Assembly (NCBI GenBank): GCA_020718845.1
Contig: DYRG01000001.1
Coordinates: 186,001-250,000, forward strand
Length of the DNA stretch: 64,000 nt
Source: Thiomargarita sp.
Lineage (GTDB): Bacteria > Pseudomonadota > Gammaproteobacteria > Beggiatoales > Beggiatoaceae
Direction of reading: 5' to 3'
A program made the translations under genes and the position numbers. The notes beneath the pieces were generated by a model. It searched no databases. It worked only from the letters and a program-made list of their open reading frames with translations, and was not told where the DNA came from. Positions 1 to 10,134 of this stretch are shown piece after piece (position 1 is the stretch's first letter; every line of letters starts with the position of its first letter).

Positions 1-959
1 TGATATAAACTCTCTCCTTCGCGGACTTTTTCACTCGCATTTAAAACCGCTAAACGCATAGGACGATTAGCCATCACTTGCGCAGTTATTTTTAAAGCAT
101 CTAATACTGGAACGCCGCCCGCAGTTAAAATACTTAAAGTTCGAGTAAAACGTGCAGAATTTAAATGTTGTTCTAAATGTCCTAAAATCGGTAATTTTAA
201 CAAAACCTGATGCCATTTTCTTTTAACTCTTTCGTCTTTCATTAACCATGAAATTGTTAAAATAAGCGATATAAAAAAAATCAATAAATACAATGCGTTA
301 TTTTTTAAAAAGTCGCTAATTGAAATCAAAATAGTAGTTAAAAGGGGTAATTGTTGTTTTTGATGCGCAAAGACTTGAACAACTTGCGGAACAACATAAG
401 TTAATAAACCAATCACCACTAATAATGCAACCGATGTTAAAAGCAATGGATAAAACAACGCCATTAAGGTTTTTTGACGTAATTGTTGGCGGTTTTCTAC
501 ATAGTCTGCTAAACGTTCTAAAACCGCATCCAAATGCCCTGCTTGTTCTCCCGCAGCAACCGTTGCACGATATAATTCTGGAAATACATTTGGGAAATCC
601 GTTAAACTTGCCGCCAAACTATGACCTTCAGTCACTCTTGCTCGCACGGCTACCAATAAACTTTTAATTGCTGGTTTCTCTGCTTGATCTGCAATCGCTT
701 GTAATGCCGTTTCTACCGCCAAACCTGCGCGACTTAAGGTTGCTAATTGTCGAGTTATTAATGCTAAATCAGCGGTTTTAATGCTAAAACGTTGCGATTT
801 TCTTTTGCGAGAAATCGGTTGTAACACCGCGTCGACTTTCAAAGGTGTTAAACCTTGGTCGCGTAATTTTTGGCGAATGTGGCGAGCGGTATCGCCTTCT
901 AAAACGCCTTTTTTCGTGTTACCTTGTGCGTCGAGCGCAGCAAATTCAAATGCGGGCAT
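1..959 (-). CDS. gspF: Type II secretion inner-membrane platform protein GspF (3' end outside window)
   Basis: Polytopic inner-membrane platform protein of the type II secretion system; it anchors the assembly ATPase and the pseudopilus. I translated it by hand from the ATG at 957-959: it begins MPAFEFAALDAQGNTKKG, the usual GspF opening. A cytoplasmic helical domain follows (residues about 60-165, with RQLATLSRAGL and AAGEQAGHLDAVLERLADY), then a transmembrane segment (LLLTSVALLVVIGLLTYVV), a second one (YLLIFFISLILTISWL), and the start of the second F domain (FTRTLSILTAGGVPVLDAL). About 319 residues are visible; the family is around 400, so only the C-terminus is missing. Start codons of this gene and clpV are only 26 bp apart, and no good ribosome-binding site precedes gspF. 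Confidence 0.93.
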   Translation of the reverse strand, partial: MPAFEFAALDAQGNTKKGVLEGDTARHIRQKLRDQGLTPLKVDAVLQPISRKRKSQRFSIKTADLALITRQLATLSRAGLAVETALQAIADQAEKPAIKSLLVAVRARVTEGHSLAASLTDFPNVFPELYRATVAAGEQAGHLDAVLERLADYVENRQQLRQKTLMALFYPLLLTSVALLVVIGLLTYVVPQVVQVFAHQKQQLPLLTTILISISDFLKNNALYLLIFFISLILTISWLMKDERVKRKWHQVLLKLPILGHLEQHLNSARFTRTLSILTAGGVPVLDALKITAQVMANRPMRLAVLNASEKVREGESLY

Positions 960-985
960 ATTTAACTATTTTGAGGAATTTTGCA

Positions 986-3706
986 ATGAGTTTAGAACTA
1001 AAACCACTAATTGGCAAATTAAATACCACTTGTCGTCGGGCGTTTGAATTAGCCGCCGAATTATGTGTTTCACAAAATCACTATAGCGTAGAAATTGAAC
1101 ATTTGCTCATTAAATTATTAGAACAACCCGATACCGATATTCGGCGTATTTTACGTTACTATGATGTTGAATTATCTCGTTTAAATCGTGAATTAAATCA
1201 ATCGTTAGATAAATTCAAACGGGGAAATTCCCGTACACCCACCATGTCACCTTATATTTTATCATTATTGAAAGAAGCATGGTTAATTTCTTCTTTAAAT
1301 TTTAATGCAGATAATGTGCGTTCGGGTGCGATTTTGCAAGGTTTAATTGATCACGATACGTTACGAGGGATTTTATTAGAAGCCGTGCCTTGTTTAAGCA
1401 AAATTTCTCGTGAGTTTCTTCGCAATGATATTCGAGATTTAATTAAGCAATCCGCAGAGGAAATTTCTTCTCAATTCAAACAGGATATGAAATCCTCAGA
1501 AACCACTGCAAAAGTTAATTCAAATACGCCTTCTTTAGAGCAATTTACCGTCGATTTGACGGAAGAAGCACGCTTAGGAAAAATCGATGCGATTGAAGGT
1601 CGAGATAATGAAATTCGCCAAATTATCGATATTTTAACCCGTCGGCGACAAAATAACCCAATTTTAACTGGCGATGCGGGCGTTGGAAAAACCGCCGTTG
1701 TGGAGGGTTTTGCGCTCCGAATTGCCAAAGGCGACGTGCCGCCTGCGTTACGCAATATTTCGGTTCGTGCATTGGATTTAGGGTTATTGCAAGCGGGAGC
1801 GGGTGTCAAAGGTGAATTTGAAAATCGTTTAAAATCAATCATTAACGAAATCAAAGGATCGCCTCGACCGATTATTTTATTCATCGACGAAGCGCACACT
1901 TTGATCGGCGCAGGCGGATCGGCGGGTCAAGGTGATGCCGCAAATTTGCTAAAACCCGCACTCGCACGCGGAGAATTGCGCACGATTGCCGCCACAACTT
2001 GGGGCGAATACAAAAAATATTTCGAAAAAGACCCCGCTTTAACGCGGAGATTTCAAGTCGTGAAAGTCCCCGAACCCGACGAAGAAACCGCAATTTTTAT
2101 GTTGAGATCGGTGGTTGCAAAATTAGAAAATCACCATAACGTGTTGATTTTAGAAGAAGCTGTGCGCGAGGCAGTGCGTTTATCGCATCGCCACATCGCC
2201 GATCGCCAATTGCCCGACAAAGCCGTCAGCGTGCTCGACACCGCGTGCGCCCGCGTCAATTTGGCACAAAATAGCGAACCGCCCGTCATCGAAGCCGCTC
2301 GTCGTCGCCTCGAATTAATGACCGAAGAATTACGTTTATTAAACCGCGAACAAGCAACCGGTAGAAATCACCAAACTCGTATCTCAGAAATCACTTCAGA
2401 AATAGAAAATGTTCAAAAATTACAAACCAATTTAGAAACCCGATGGAAAGAAGAACTTGCTTTAGTTAAAAAAATTCATGCTTTGGAAGAAAAAGCTGCC
2501 AAAAAATCAACCGATAAAATACTCCATGAATTAGAAGAATTAAAAAATAATTTGAGCGAATTACACTCTAATGATCAAATGATTCCTTTGTGTGTGGATG
2601 CGCAAATTGTCGCAAAAATTATTTCTGCGTGGACAGGCATTCCAGTCGGTAAAATGCTCACTGATGAAATTAATATCATCTTGAATATAAAAGAAAAAAT
2701 GGCAGAACGAATTGTGGGTCAAAATACCGCTTTGGATACGTTAAGTCGTCGAGTTCAAACGTATCATGCGAGTTTAGATGATCCTCAAAAGCCAGTCGGG
2801 GTTTTTCTTTTAGCGGGACCGAGCGGTGTTGGTAAAACAGAAACCGCTGTGACTTTAGCTGAGTTGTTATATGGTGGTGAAAGAAATTTAATCACTATTA
2901 ATATGTCAGAATATCAAGAATCTTACACCGTTTCTTCCTTAAAAGGTGCACCGCCTGGATATGTTGGTTATGGCAAAGGCGGTGTTTTAACTGAAGCAGT
3001 GCGGAGAAATCCTTATTCGGTGGTTTTATTAGATGAAATTGAAAAAGCGCATCCAGATGTTTTAGAAATCTTTTATCAAGTGTTTGACAAAGGAACATTA
3101 GAAGACGGTGATGGCGTGGTGGTTGATTTCAAAAATACTTTAATTTTGCTCACCACTAATTTGGGTACAGATACCATTATGTTTCAAACCCGTCAGCAAT
3201 CGGTTCAAGCAGATATATTGCAAGAGGCGTTGAAACAAGAGTTGCTCAAACATTTCAAACCCGCTTTTTTAGGAAGAATGGTTTTAATTCCTTATCATCC
3301 TTTAGGTGACAATCAAATCCGAGACATTGTGCGTTTGAAATTAGATAAATTAGGAAAACGTTTTTTAGAAAATCATCGGGCAATGTTTAGTTATGATGAG
3401 AGCATTATTGATGCAATTACATGGCGTTGCACAGAAGTCGATAGCGGTGCGAGAAATATTGATCATATCTTAACTCAAAGCGTTCTTCCCACTTTATCGA
3501 TGGAAATTTTGCAACGTATGGCAAATGAAAAACGTTTCTTACAAGTGCATTTATCTTGTGATTCGTTGGGAGAAATTTTCTATCAATTTGATAGTGACGT
3601 TGCAATCAATGGAGAAACCTTAAAACCAACGTCTTCATCTACTACTAATCCAAATCAATTGCTCGGTGATTTAGATTCATTGCTCAATTGGTTGAAATCA
3701 AGTTAA
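986..3706 (+). CDS. clpV: T6SS sheath-disassembly AAA+ ATPase ClpV/TssH
   Basis: Hexameric Clp/Hsp100 unfoldase that recycles the contracted VipA/VipB sheath of type VI secretion. I start it at the ATG at 986 (906 residues) because GAGG lies 9 bp upstream and the protein then opens SLELKPLIGKLNTTCRRAFE, the ClpV N-domain; a longer frame from 845 would run through the gspF start. Seen: N-domain 1-160, first Walker A GDAGVGKT at about 229-236 with Walker B FIDEAHTLIGAGG, a coiled-coil middle domain, second Walker A GPSGVGKT with LLDEIEKAH, and a C-terminal D2-small domain. The GNSRTPTMSP segment and the N-domain match ClpV rather than ClpB. No other T6SS gene is in the window. The stop is 1 bp from that of the convergent gene, with no terminator between. 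Confidence 0.9.
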   Translation: MSLELKPLIGKLNTTCRRAFELAAELCVSQNHYSVEIEHLLIKLLEQPDTDIRRILRYYDVELSRLNRELNQSLDKFKRGNSRTPTMSPYILSLLKEAWLISSLNFNADNVRSGAILQGLIDHDTLRGILLEAVPCLSKISREFLRNDIRDLIKQSAEEISSQFKQDMKSSETTAKVNSNTPSLEQFTVDLTEEARLGKIDAIEGRDNEIRQIIDILTRRRQNNPILTGDAGVGKTAVVEGFALRIAKGDVPPALRNISVRALDLGLLQAGAGVKGEFENRLKSIINEIKGSPRPIILFIDEAHTLIGAGGSAGQGDAANLLKPALARGELRTIAATTWGEYKKYFEKDPALTRRFQVVKVPEPDEETAIFMLRSVVAKLENHHNVLILEEAVREAVRLSHRHIADRQLPDKAVSVLDTACARVNLAQNSEPPVIEAARRRLELMTEELRLLNREQATGRNHQTRISEITSEIENVQKLQTNLETRWKEELALVKKIHALEEKAAKKSTDKILHELEELKNNLSELHSNDQMIPLCVDAQIVAKIISAWTGIPVGKMLTDEINIILNIKEKMAERIVGQNTALDTLSRRVQTYHASLDDPQKPVGVFLLAGPSGVGKTETAVTLAELLYGGERNLITINMSEYQESYTVSSLKGAPPGYVGYGKGGVLTEAVRRNPYSVVLLDEIEKAHPDVLEIFYQVFDKGTLEDGDGVVVDFKNTLILLTTNLGTDTIMFQTRQQSVQADILQEALKQELLKHFKPAFLGRMVLIPYHPLGDNQIRDIVRLKLDKLGKRFLENHRAMFSYDESIIDAITWRCTEVDSGARNIDHILTQSVLPTLSMEILQRMANEKRFLQVHLSCDSLGEIFYQFDSDVAINGETLKPTSSSTTNPNQLLGDLDSLLNWLKSS

Positions 3707-3707
3707 A

Positions 3708-4856
3708 TTACAATATAAAAGAACGATCATTTCTAAAGGCGGGTAATTGGATATTTAAGTTTTTGCTTAATCCAATGACCTTAAACAACTCGCCCATTTC
3801 ATGAGGTAAAGTAAGTTGTTTAATTTGTTGAGCAAATTTTAAGCGTTCTTGCATAGGAAGTTCTTCAAAATTAGTCATTAAATTTAATAAACCACCTTGC
3901 AATAAAAAATCTCCTTGAGAAGTGTACCCGATTAAATCTAAACCCGCTTGTTGAGCCGCTTTTGCAATGGCTGTGAAATCAACATGAGCGGTAATATCTT
4001 GTAATCCCACATAGAGCAACGGATCGCCATGCGCGTAATGTCGATAGTGACACATTAGCGTTCCTTGATCGCGTTGAGGATGATAGTATTCTCGGCGAGG
4101 AAATCCGTAATCAATTAAAAGAATTGCTCCCTTTTTAAGCATTTCTCCAAGGCTTTGAATCCAAGGATTTAGAAATAAATTGATTTCAGAGGAATAATTT
4201 ACAGGGAAATTTTGATTTAAATTTTTAACCGTTTCTTTTAATATTTCATCCGCAGGTTGTAATATCCATTCAAACTTATTTTCTTTAAAAATTACAACCC
4301 ATTCTTTTATTTCTTTATGTTCATCAATATAAAACCTTCTCACGGGCATTGCATCTAAAACTTCATTTGCTAAAATGACTCCTTCAAATTGTTCTGGTAA
4401 ATGCTCTAACCAAACAACTATTTCTTTAAAAGATTGTAATTTTTCTTGTTGGCGTTGTTTTAAGGTTTCACTAATTTCTAAAATATAGTAATGTTTAGGT
4501 AATTTATTTAAGTGTTGTAATTCATTTAAAATATCCAGAGCCATTTCTCCACTGCCCGCCCCAAATTCTAAAATATCAGCATTTTCAAAAAGTTGGATAC
4601 ATTGATGGGCTAAACATTGGGAAAATAAAGGCGACAATTCTGGAGCAGTAATGAAATCACCCGTTTCTCCAAATTTCCTCAAATCTGCACTGTAATATCC
4701 TAAATTAGGTGCATATAAAGCAAGTTGCATAAATTTTTCAAAAGAAATTGCGCCACCAGCACTATCGATTTGCTCAACGATATATTGTTTTAAAAATTGG
4801 CTATGTTGAAGGGCTAATTCATTTGGACGTGGTAATTGAGAGGCTGTCAATTTCAT
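3708..4856 (-). CDS. MidA/NDUFAF7-like SAM-dependent methyltransferase (COG1565)
   Basis: 382-residue class I methyltransferase of the MidA/NDUFAF7 family. In eukaryotes the family methylates an arginine of a complex I subunit; the bacterial substrate is not established. Visible features are FEKFMQLALYAPNLGYY near residue 40, DFITAPELSPLFSQ near 70, the SAM-binding glycine motif EFGAGSGEMALDIL near 95, and ILLIDYGFPRREYYHP near 245, all typical of COG1565. It is the last gene of a minus-strand group and starts 6 bp after the xdhC-family stop. The name rests on family resemblance; the reaction is not shown by sequence. Confidence 0.85.
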   Translation of the reverse strand: MKLTASQLPRPNELALQHSQFLKQYIVEQIDSAGGAISFEKFMQLALYAPNLGYYSADLRKFGETGDFITAPELSPLFSQCLAHQCIQLFENADILEFGAGSGEMALDILNELQHLNKLPKHYYILEISETLKQRQQEKLQSFKEIVVWLEHLPEQFEGVILANEVLDAMPVRRFYIDEHKEIKEWVVIFKENKFEWILQPADEILKETVKNLNQNFPVNYSSEINLFLNPWIQSLGEMLKKGAILLIDYGFPRREYYHPQRDQGTLMCHYRHYAHGDPLLYVGLQDITAHVDFTAIAKAAQQAGLDLIGYTSQGDFLLQGGLLNLMTNFEELPMQERLKFAQQIKQLTLPHEMGELFKVIGLSKNLNIQLPAFRNDRSFIL

Positions 4857-4862
4857 TGAAAA

Positions 4863-5627
4863 TTACTTTAGTTGAGAAAGGGAGTTTTTGAGAAAGTTTT
4901 TACGTTGAAATACTACAATTTCACTGATAATTGATAAAGCAATTTCTTCTGGAGTTTGCGAACCTAAATCTAAACCCGCAGGCGCAGAAATCCGAGATAA
5001 ATCTTTTTCTTCACAAGTTTCTAATAGCAATTTAGCGCGTTTTCTACTCGCAATTACCGCAATGTAATGTGCTTGAGTGGTTAATATTTGCTTTAATGTT
5101 TCACTATCGTTAATATGCAAAGTTGCAATAACAATAAAATCATTTTTTTTAATCAATGGGAGGATTTGATCTAATTGTTGATAAATTTGTTCATTTATAA
5201 AACTATCTGTATCTATTTCTTTATCATAAAAATGTATTTTGAAATCCAAAATATGAGCAAATTTACACAGTGTTTGAGCAATTTGATTATGACCTAAAAT
5301 CCACAACGTTGGTTTAGGTAAAATAGGTTCAATAAATACTTGCATTTGACCTCCACACGCCATACCTTCTTTTAAAGTTTCTGCATTCATTTGAATATCA
5401 ATTAAAGCAGTTTTTTCTAATCCTAAACATTTCAACGCTTCCTCACGAATCTCTGCTTCAGCACAACCTCCCCCAACCCAACCATAAATCACGTCACCTA
5501 CTTGATTTATAACGGCTTTTGCAGCAGGTTTTGCAGAAGAAGAGCCTTTTATTTGCACCACAGTTGCAATCGCAAAAGATTCATTTTTCTTTTGAAATTC
5601 ATTTACAAAATTAAAAAAATCTTTCAT
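4863..5627 (-). CDS. XdhC/CoxI family protein
   Basis: 254 residues. XdhC/CoxI proteins help mature molybdenum hydroxylases (xanthine dehydrogenase, CO dehydrogenase) by handling or sulfurating the molybdenum cofactor. Seen: an N-terminal XdhC domain with [17 protein letters not shown] and [14 protein letters not shown] (the conserved Cys pair region), then a Rossmann-like C-terminal domain ([48 protein letters not shown]). The start overlaps the stop of the upstream phytochrome gene by 4 bp, so the two are probably translated together. No molybdenum hydroxylase gene is in the window, so the client is unknown. Confidence 0.88.
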   Translation of the reverse strand: MKDFFNFVNEFQKKNESFAIATVVQIKGSSSAKPAAKAVINQVGDVIYGWVGGGCAEAEIREEALKCLGLEKTALIDIQMNAETLKEGMACGGQMQVFIEPILPKPTLWILGHNQIAQTLCKFAHILDFKIHFYDKEIDTDSFINEQIYQQLDQILPLIKKNDFIVIATLHINDSETLKQILTTQAHYIAVIASRKRAKLLLETCEEKDLSRISAPAGLDLGSQTPEEIALSIISEIVVFQRKNFLKNSLSQLK

Positions 5628-8614
5628 AAATAATTTGCCAGTATATTTCGTAATTGAGTAATCTCAAAGTTCTTTGCTAAACAATCAATTTCATCCACTA
5701 AAGGTTTCAAATGAGAAAGATGAGATAATGCTTGTATTTCATTACTAATGCTAGAAATATCACCAATTTTAACTAATTCAGAGATATTTTTGAGGATTTC
5801 TAAGTGTTCAAATGATAACTCTTCTTTGGTTGATAAAGCTAGATTTTTAGTAATATCGTTCTCACTTATTTCATAAATCCATTCTAAGTTTAAATGCTCT
5901 TGTAAAATATTGAGTATTTCATAAAGTTTAACGGGTTTTCTAACAAACGCATTACAACCCGCATTAAAACTATTTTTATGATCTTTCTCAAAAACACTCG
6001 CCGACATTGCAATAATAATAACAGAATCACCCTTAGGTAAGGTTCTGATTTTTCTCGTTGTTTCAAAACCATCGGGATATGGCATCACCAAATCCATAAA
6101 GATAACATCTGGTTGCCATGTTTGAAATAGTTCAATTGCAATATTTCCACTATTGACGGTGGTCACTTCAAAATTTAAAGGTTCTAATAAACGCTTGATT
6201 ACAGACAGATTTTCAAAACGATCATCCACTGCTAAAATACGATATTTTTTACCATTCAATTGAGGTTTATAGCCCTCAACAACTTGATGTGATTTTTCAA
6301 TGCTTTCTAATGCTGTTCCTAAAGGAAATGGGATTTTAATATTGAAATGCGTACCTATCCCAAAAGAACTTCTAAATACAATTTCTCCGTGCATTAAATC
6401 AACGAGCCTTTTTGTAATGGATAAACCTAAACCAGTTCCTTGTGCCCGATAATTACTATTTCCTACTTGGTAGAAAGGTTCAAATATTTTATCTTGTTCC
6501 TCAATTGGAATACCAATGCCAGTATCCTCAATTTCAAAACAAACTTGTTCCTTTTCATAAGAAATATTAAAAGTAACACCACCATATTCGGTAAACTTAA
6601 TCGCATTTTCTAAAAAGTTAATTAAAATTTGGCGTAATCTTTTTTCATCACCATATAAAATAGGCGGCAAAGTTGATCTCTTTTCATAAAGAAAACTCAA
6701 ATGTTTTTGTTTTGCGCGAATTTCAAAAAGTTTCACTAAATTTTCAACTAAATGTTCAAACTGAAAGTTTTGTGGATAAATTTCCATTGCTCTCGCTTCA
6801 ATTTTTGAAAAATCTAATACATCTTCAATTAAACTTAAAAGGTATTCTCCACTGTGTTGAATAACTGCAATATCTTCGTGATATGAACGTTCTAAGCTAT
6901 GATCTCTTAATAAAATTTGTGTATAACCTAAAATCGCATTTAAAGGTGTGCGTAATTCATGGCTCATATTTGCCAGAAATGAGCTTTTTGCTTGATTTGC
7001 TGATTCAGCTTGTTCTTTAGCTTGTTCTAATGCTTGTTGATTATCACGCATTAAGCGGTTTTGGATTTCTAATTCAACTTGTTTCGTTTGTAAAGTTTTA
7101 ATCAGTTGTTGTAATTTAGTTTCGGCTAAGTTTCTCGCTGCAATATGACGTAAATTAATCAAATCCTTGGTATTATTAATTTCATTTTTAGTCCAAGGTT
7201 TTGATTTGAATTTAACTTCTTCTTTCCACAATTCCAATCCATTTTCAAAAGGTAAATTAATTTCAGGTTTATCAAGAAGTTGATGTTTTTTTGCACTTGG
7301 ATTATGTCCCCAATATCTTTCAAAAATTATTTCTGGGCGCAACCAAATAATGCAATCTCTAAAATTATCATTTAATGCAAGCATAATAATACCACATCCA
7401 GACTCTTTAAATTCAATCGCGGGAGGATATAAAAGCGGCAAACTATCGGTATAAAATAGAGGAAAATAAACTTCTGGATTTAACCATTTTAGTAGTTTTT
7501 TGATTTGAATTTCAGTGGGTGTTTTTCCATACGAAACGATTTGATTATCAAAACAAACTACCGCCCCTTCGGCATTTACTGTTTTAAGCAATAATTCACC
7601 ATAATTGATTAGAACATTTAAAAAGTTATTATTGCTTCGAGAAAGCATATCAAACAAATAGGAACGAACCGATTTAAATGATAAAATTTCACGATAAATT
7701 TGATTTTCTTTTAAAGCAATTAAATTAATCGACGCGGCTTGAACTAAGAGCTCTAAAATAGAGCGCGTTTGATAAGAAATGTGAAGCACTTCTTTTGAAT
7801 GACAAACAATTAAACCCCACAAATTTTTCTCTGTGCGCAAAGGAATACTTAAACTCGTTGAAACGCCCATATTTTTTAAATATTTGCAATGAATATTTGG
7901 AACACCTCTTAATAACGTGAGGCTCAAATCAAGCGGCTGATTTGTTATCGGATTAAGTTGAGGAACTAAATAAGCTGGTTTAGCATCTGAATTAACAATT
8001 AAACGAGAAGAAATTATCTCATATAATAACCTAACGGGTTGAGGAACATCATGCGAAGGAAAATACAAATTCAAATAACTTGGCAAATACTCTTCCTTTG
8101 CTTCAGCAACGACTAAACCATCCCATTGTTCATCAAAACGATAAACTAAAACTCGATCAAAATTAGCGAGTTCTTTAATTTCTTTGACTAAAAAAGCAAC
8201 TAAATTTTCAATACTTTGCAAATGCCTCATTCTCGATAATAACAAACGCGCCCGTTGTGTATTGTGAATTGCTAAAAGTTCCTCTGTATCGGGTTCTAAT
8301 TCAATAACGAGTTGCTCACCTTGACGATATAAGAAAACATTTAAATTTTGAATACGCAAAGGATTAATTAAATTAAGTTGTTCCTCTGTTGGCAAAGGAA
8401 GCAAAGTTGGAAAAGCAGTCGGTCCAAAGATTTTGCTCAAATTTTTTCCAAGCAACATCGTGTGAGAAATACCTAAAATTTTATCAGCATTATCAGACAC
8501 TTGAATAATATGTAATTGTTCATCAACCACCATAAGCGCGCCGTGCGGTTGAATGTAACCCAAATCGTGAATTTGTGTTTGTTCACAATTCTCAAAATTT
8601 GCTTGCGTGAGCAT
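5624..8614 (-). CDS. Bacteriophytochrome hybrid histidine kinase (PAS-GAF-PHY-HisKA-HATPase-REC)
   Basis: Red/far-red photosensor kinase of 996 residues from the ATG at 8614, chosen because GAGG lies 8 nt upstream; an in-frame ATG at 8677 has no such site. The N-terminal Cys in NCEQTQIH followed by [11 protein letters not shown] is the biliverdin-attachment Cys of bacteriophytochromes (C10). GAF has FPSHDVP (DIP-like Asp), [20 protein letters not shown] and GLIVCH (chromophore-pocket histidines). PHY has YWGHNP, but the usual tongue motif PRxSF reads as FENGL before ELWKE. HisKA has [15 protein letters not shown] (His about 552). HATPase has ENAIKF, DTGIGI and GTGLGLS. The C-terminal receiver has VDDR and phosphoacceptor FMDLVMP. 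A 60-residue helical tail follows. Its output partner is not identified. Confidence 0.92.
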   Translation of the reverse strand: MLTQANFENCEQTQIHDLGYIQPHGALMVVDEQLHIIQVSDNADKILGISHTMLLGKNLSKIFGPTAFPTLLPLPTEEQLNLINPLRIQNLNVFLYRQGEQLVIELEPDTEELLAIHNTQRARLLLSRMRHLQSIENLVAFLVKEIKELANFDRVLVYRFDEQWDGLVVAEAKEEYLPSYLNLYFPSHDVPQPVRLLYEIISSRLIVNSDAKPAYLVPQLNPITNQPLDLSLTLLRGVPNIHCKYLKNMGVSTSLSIPLRTEKNLWGLIVCHSKEVLHISYQTRSILELLVQAASINLIALKENQIYREILSFKSVRSYLFDMLSRSNNNFLNVLINYGELLLKTVNAEGAVVCFDNQIVSYGKTPTEIQIKKLLKWLNPEVYFPLFYTDSLPLLYPPAIEFKESGCGIIMLALNDNFRDCIIWLRPEIIFERYWGHNPSAKKHQLLDKPEINLPFENGLELWKEEVKFKSKPWTKNEINNTKDLINLRHIAARNLAETKLQQLIKTLQTKQVELEIQNRLMRDNQQALEQAKEQAESANQAKSSFLANMSHELRTPLNAILGYTQILLRDHSLERSYHEDIAVIQHSGEYLLSLIEDVLDFSKIEARAMEIYPQNFQFEHLVENLVKLFEIRAKQKHLSFLYEKRSTLPPILYGDEKRLRQILINFLENAIKFTEYGGVTFNISYEKEQVCFEIEDTGIGIPIEEQDKIFEPFYQVGNSNYRAQGTGLGLSITKRLVDLMHGEIVFRSSFGIGTHFNIKIPFPLGTALESIEKSHQVVEGYKPQLNGKKYRILAVDDRFENLSVIKRLLEPLNFEVTTVNSGNIAIELFQTWQPDVIFMDLVMPYPDGFETTRKIRTLPKGDSVIIIAMSASVFEKDHKNSFNAGCNAFVRKPVKLYEILNILQEHLNLEWIYEISENDITKNLALSTKEELSFEHLEILKNISELVKIGDISSISNEIQALSHLSHLKPLVDEIDCLAKNFEITQLRNILANYL

Positions 8615-8735
8615 TTCAGTCGCCTCTATTTTCTCTTTTCTTTGACGTATTTTGCCGCAATTACAATAATTTCTCATCTAAATTTATAAGCGAATACTAA
8701 AAAACATATCATAATTATCAGGTTAGATAAAAAAA

Positions 8736-8762
8736 TTAGCACTCTATCGTAAAGAGTGCTAA
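8736..8762 (+). promoter_or_regulatory. CIRCE operator (HrcA-binding inverted repeat) upstream of rpoH
   Basis: The sequence TTAGCACTC-N9-GAGTGCTAA is an exact match to the CIRCE consensus, with both 9-bp arms perfect and the spacer exactly 9 bp. It ends 36 bp before the rpoH start codon and upstream of the GGAGG site (8787-8791), so it lies in the promoter/leader region. CIRCE is the DNA target of the heat-shock repressor HrcA, normally found before groESL or hrcA-grpE-dnaKJ. No hrcA gene is in the window. Confidence 0.93.
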
Positions 8763-8798
8763 AATAAACTTAAAAAATACCTTGATGGAGGTTTTGTT

Positions 8799-9680
8799 AT
8801 GCAAGAGGCTCAAGCATTATCTATGAATATCAATCAGTTACCTTCAATTTCTGAGGAAAGTATCGACCGTTATATGCAAACCGTGCGGGCAATTCCAACG
8901 CTCACTGAGCACGAAGAACGCCAATTAGCTGAACGTTTCTTTAATGAAAGTGATTTAGAAGCGGCGCGTAAATTAGTGGTTTCTCACTTGCGTTTTGTGC
9001 TTTATATTGCGCAAGGTTATCGCGGCTATGGTTTGCCCATTGCAGATTTAGTGCAAGAAGGTAACATCGGTCTAATGAAAGCAGTGAAACGTTTTAATCC
9101 AAATGTGGGTGTAAGATTGGTTTCATTTGCAGTGCATTGGATTCGTGCAGAAATCCATGAATTTATTTTAAAGAACTGGCGAATTGTGAAGGTTGCAACG
9201 ACTAAAGCACAACGCAAATTGTTTTTTAATCTACGAAGCGCCAAAAAACGCTTAGGATGGCTTTCTCACAAGGAAGTAGAAACCGTTGCAAAAGATTTAG
9301 GGGTTTCTACCAAAGAAGTCCTAGAAATGGAAAAACGTTTAAGTAGTTATGATACTTCCTTTGATATGCCAGTCGATGCAGATGACGACGATGATCAAAA
9401 CTTTTCGCCTTCGGCTTATTTAGAAGATAATCGTTATGATCCAGCGGTTTTAATTGAGGAAATTGAATGGGAAACTTGCCGAGATTTACAATTACAACAA
9501 AGCGTAGAAAAATTAGATGATCGGAGTAGAAATATTTTAGAGAAACGTTGGTTAGATGATGATAACAAAACGACATTACAAGAATTAGCCGATCATTACA
9601 AAATTTCTGCGGAACGCATTCGCCAAATTGAAAACAGTGCAATGAAGAAAATCCGCAAACAAATGACTTTGCTAGCGTAA
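8799..9680 (+). CDS. rpoH: Heat-shock sigma factor RpoH (sigma-32)
   Basis: 293-residue sigma-70-family factor directing RNA polymerase to heat-shock promoters. Region 2 is visible (SHLRFVLYIAQGYRGYGLP, DLVQEGNIGLMKAVKRFNP, RLVSFAVHWIRAEIHEFIL, NWRIVKVATTKAQRKLFF). The last part with KLFFNLR is the RpoH box, which separates RpoH from RpoD and RpoS. Region 4 has RWLDDDNKTTLQELADHY and ERIRQIENSAMKKIR. GGAGG at 8787-8791 sets the start. The gene stands alone, preceded by a CIRCE operator and followed by a strong hairpin shared with the convergent gspM. An acidic run, DADDDDDQ, sits at about residues 193-200. Confidence 0.95.
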   Translation: MQEAQALSMNINQLPSISEESIDRYMQTVRAIPTLTEHEERQLAERFFNESDLEAARKLVVSHLRFVLYIAQGYRGYGLPIADLVQEGNIGLMKAVKRFNPNVGVRLVSFAVHWIRAEIHEFILKNWRIVKVATTKAQRKLFFNLRSAKKRLGWLSHKEVETVAKDLGVSTKEVLEMEKRLSSYDTSFDMPVDADDDDDQNFSPSAYLEDNRYDPAVLIEEIEWETCRDLQLQQSVEKLDDRSRNILEKRWLDDDNKTTLQELADHYKISAERIRQIENSAMKKIRKQMTLLA

Positions 9681-9692
9681 TCTAATTGAAAT

Positions 9693-9725
9693 AAAACCTC
9701 TCATTTTAAACGTGAGAGGTTTTTT
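9693..9725. terminator. Bidirectional rho-independent terminator between rpoH and gspM
   Basis: Inverted repeat AAAACCTCTCA (9693-9703) and TGAGAGGTTTT (9713-9723) with a 9-nt loop. It is followed by a T-run on the plus strand and by TTTTATTT on the minus strand, so it can stop both rpoH and the convergent gsp operon. Its right side overlaps the gspM stop codon. Confidence 0.88.
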
Positions 9726-10134
9726 ATTGCTCCAAAGGAAGAATTAATTGCGCTTTCACCGTTTCTGCATTATTTGTTTCGACTGTAATATTGGTTGCGC
9801 TGAGATTATATTGTTGATGTAAATCTGCTAATAATTTAATCAAACTATTAAAATCAACTTGCTCAAATTTAATATGTAATGTTTTATTATCGGGTTGTGT
9901 AATAATTGCGGTATTTTGCAAACGTTGTTGAAGAATGGTAGTAAGATTCTTTTCAGACGATTTCAATTGTAATGCAGCTTGCTGCATCCACGCCAAATCA
10001 TTTTGATATTCTATTTTTCGAATTTGCAAAATTTTTAATTCCGCTTGATAAGGCAACCAAACCCAACCATAACTTATTAATATTATTGATAAAATTCCAC
10101 CGCTACTTAGAATAACTTTCTCACGAATATTCAT
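9724..10134 (-). CDS. gspM: Type II secretion protein GspM
   Basis: 136-residue bitopic inner-membrane protein. Near the N-terminus it has a transmembrane helix (VILSSGGILSIILISYGWVW). A coiled region follows, then a small ferredoxin-like periplasmic domain (LHIKFEQVDFNSLIKLLADL...ITVET). GspM partners GspL in the secretion platform. The sequence alone is weakly diagnostic; the call relies on size, topology and position directly after gspL (4-bp overlap). It is the last gene of the dnaB-to-gspM series. Confidence 0.8.
   Translation of the reverse strand: MNIREKVILSSGGILSIILISYGWVWLPYQAELKILQIRKIEYQNDLAWMQQAALQLKSSEKNLTTILQQRLQNTAIITQPDNKTLHIKFEQVDFNSLIKLLADLHQQYNLSATNITVETNNAETVKAQLILPLEQ

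Noticed and set aside
1471-2093. Minus-strand open frames inside clpV, and similar open frames within other long genes
   Set aside because: They lie opposite strongly conserved coding sequence, have no recognisable domains and are expected by chance.
986-3706. A T6SS gene cluster or island
   Set aside because: Only clpV is present; neighbours are gspF and a methyltransferase gene.
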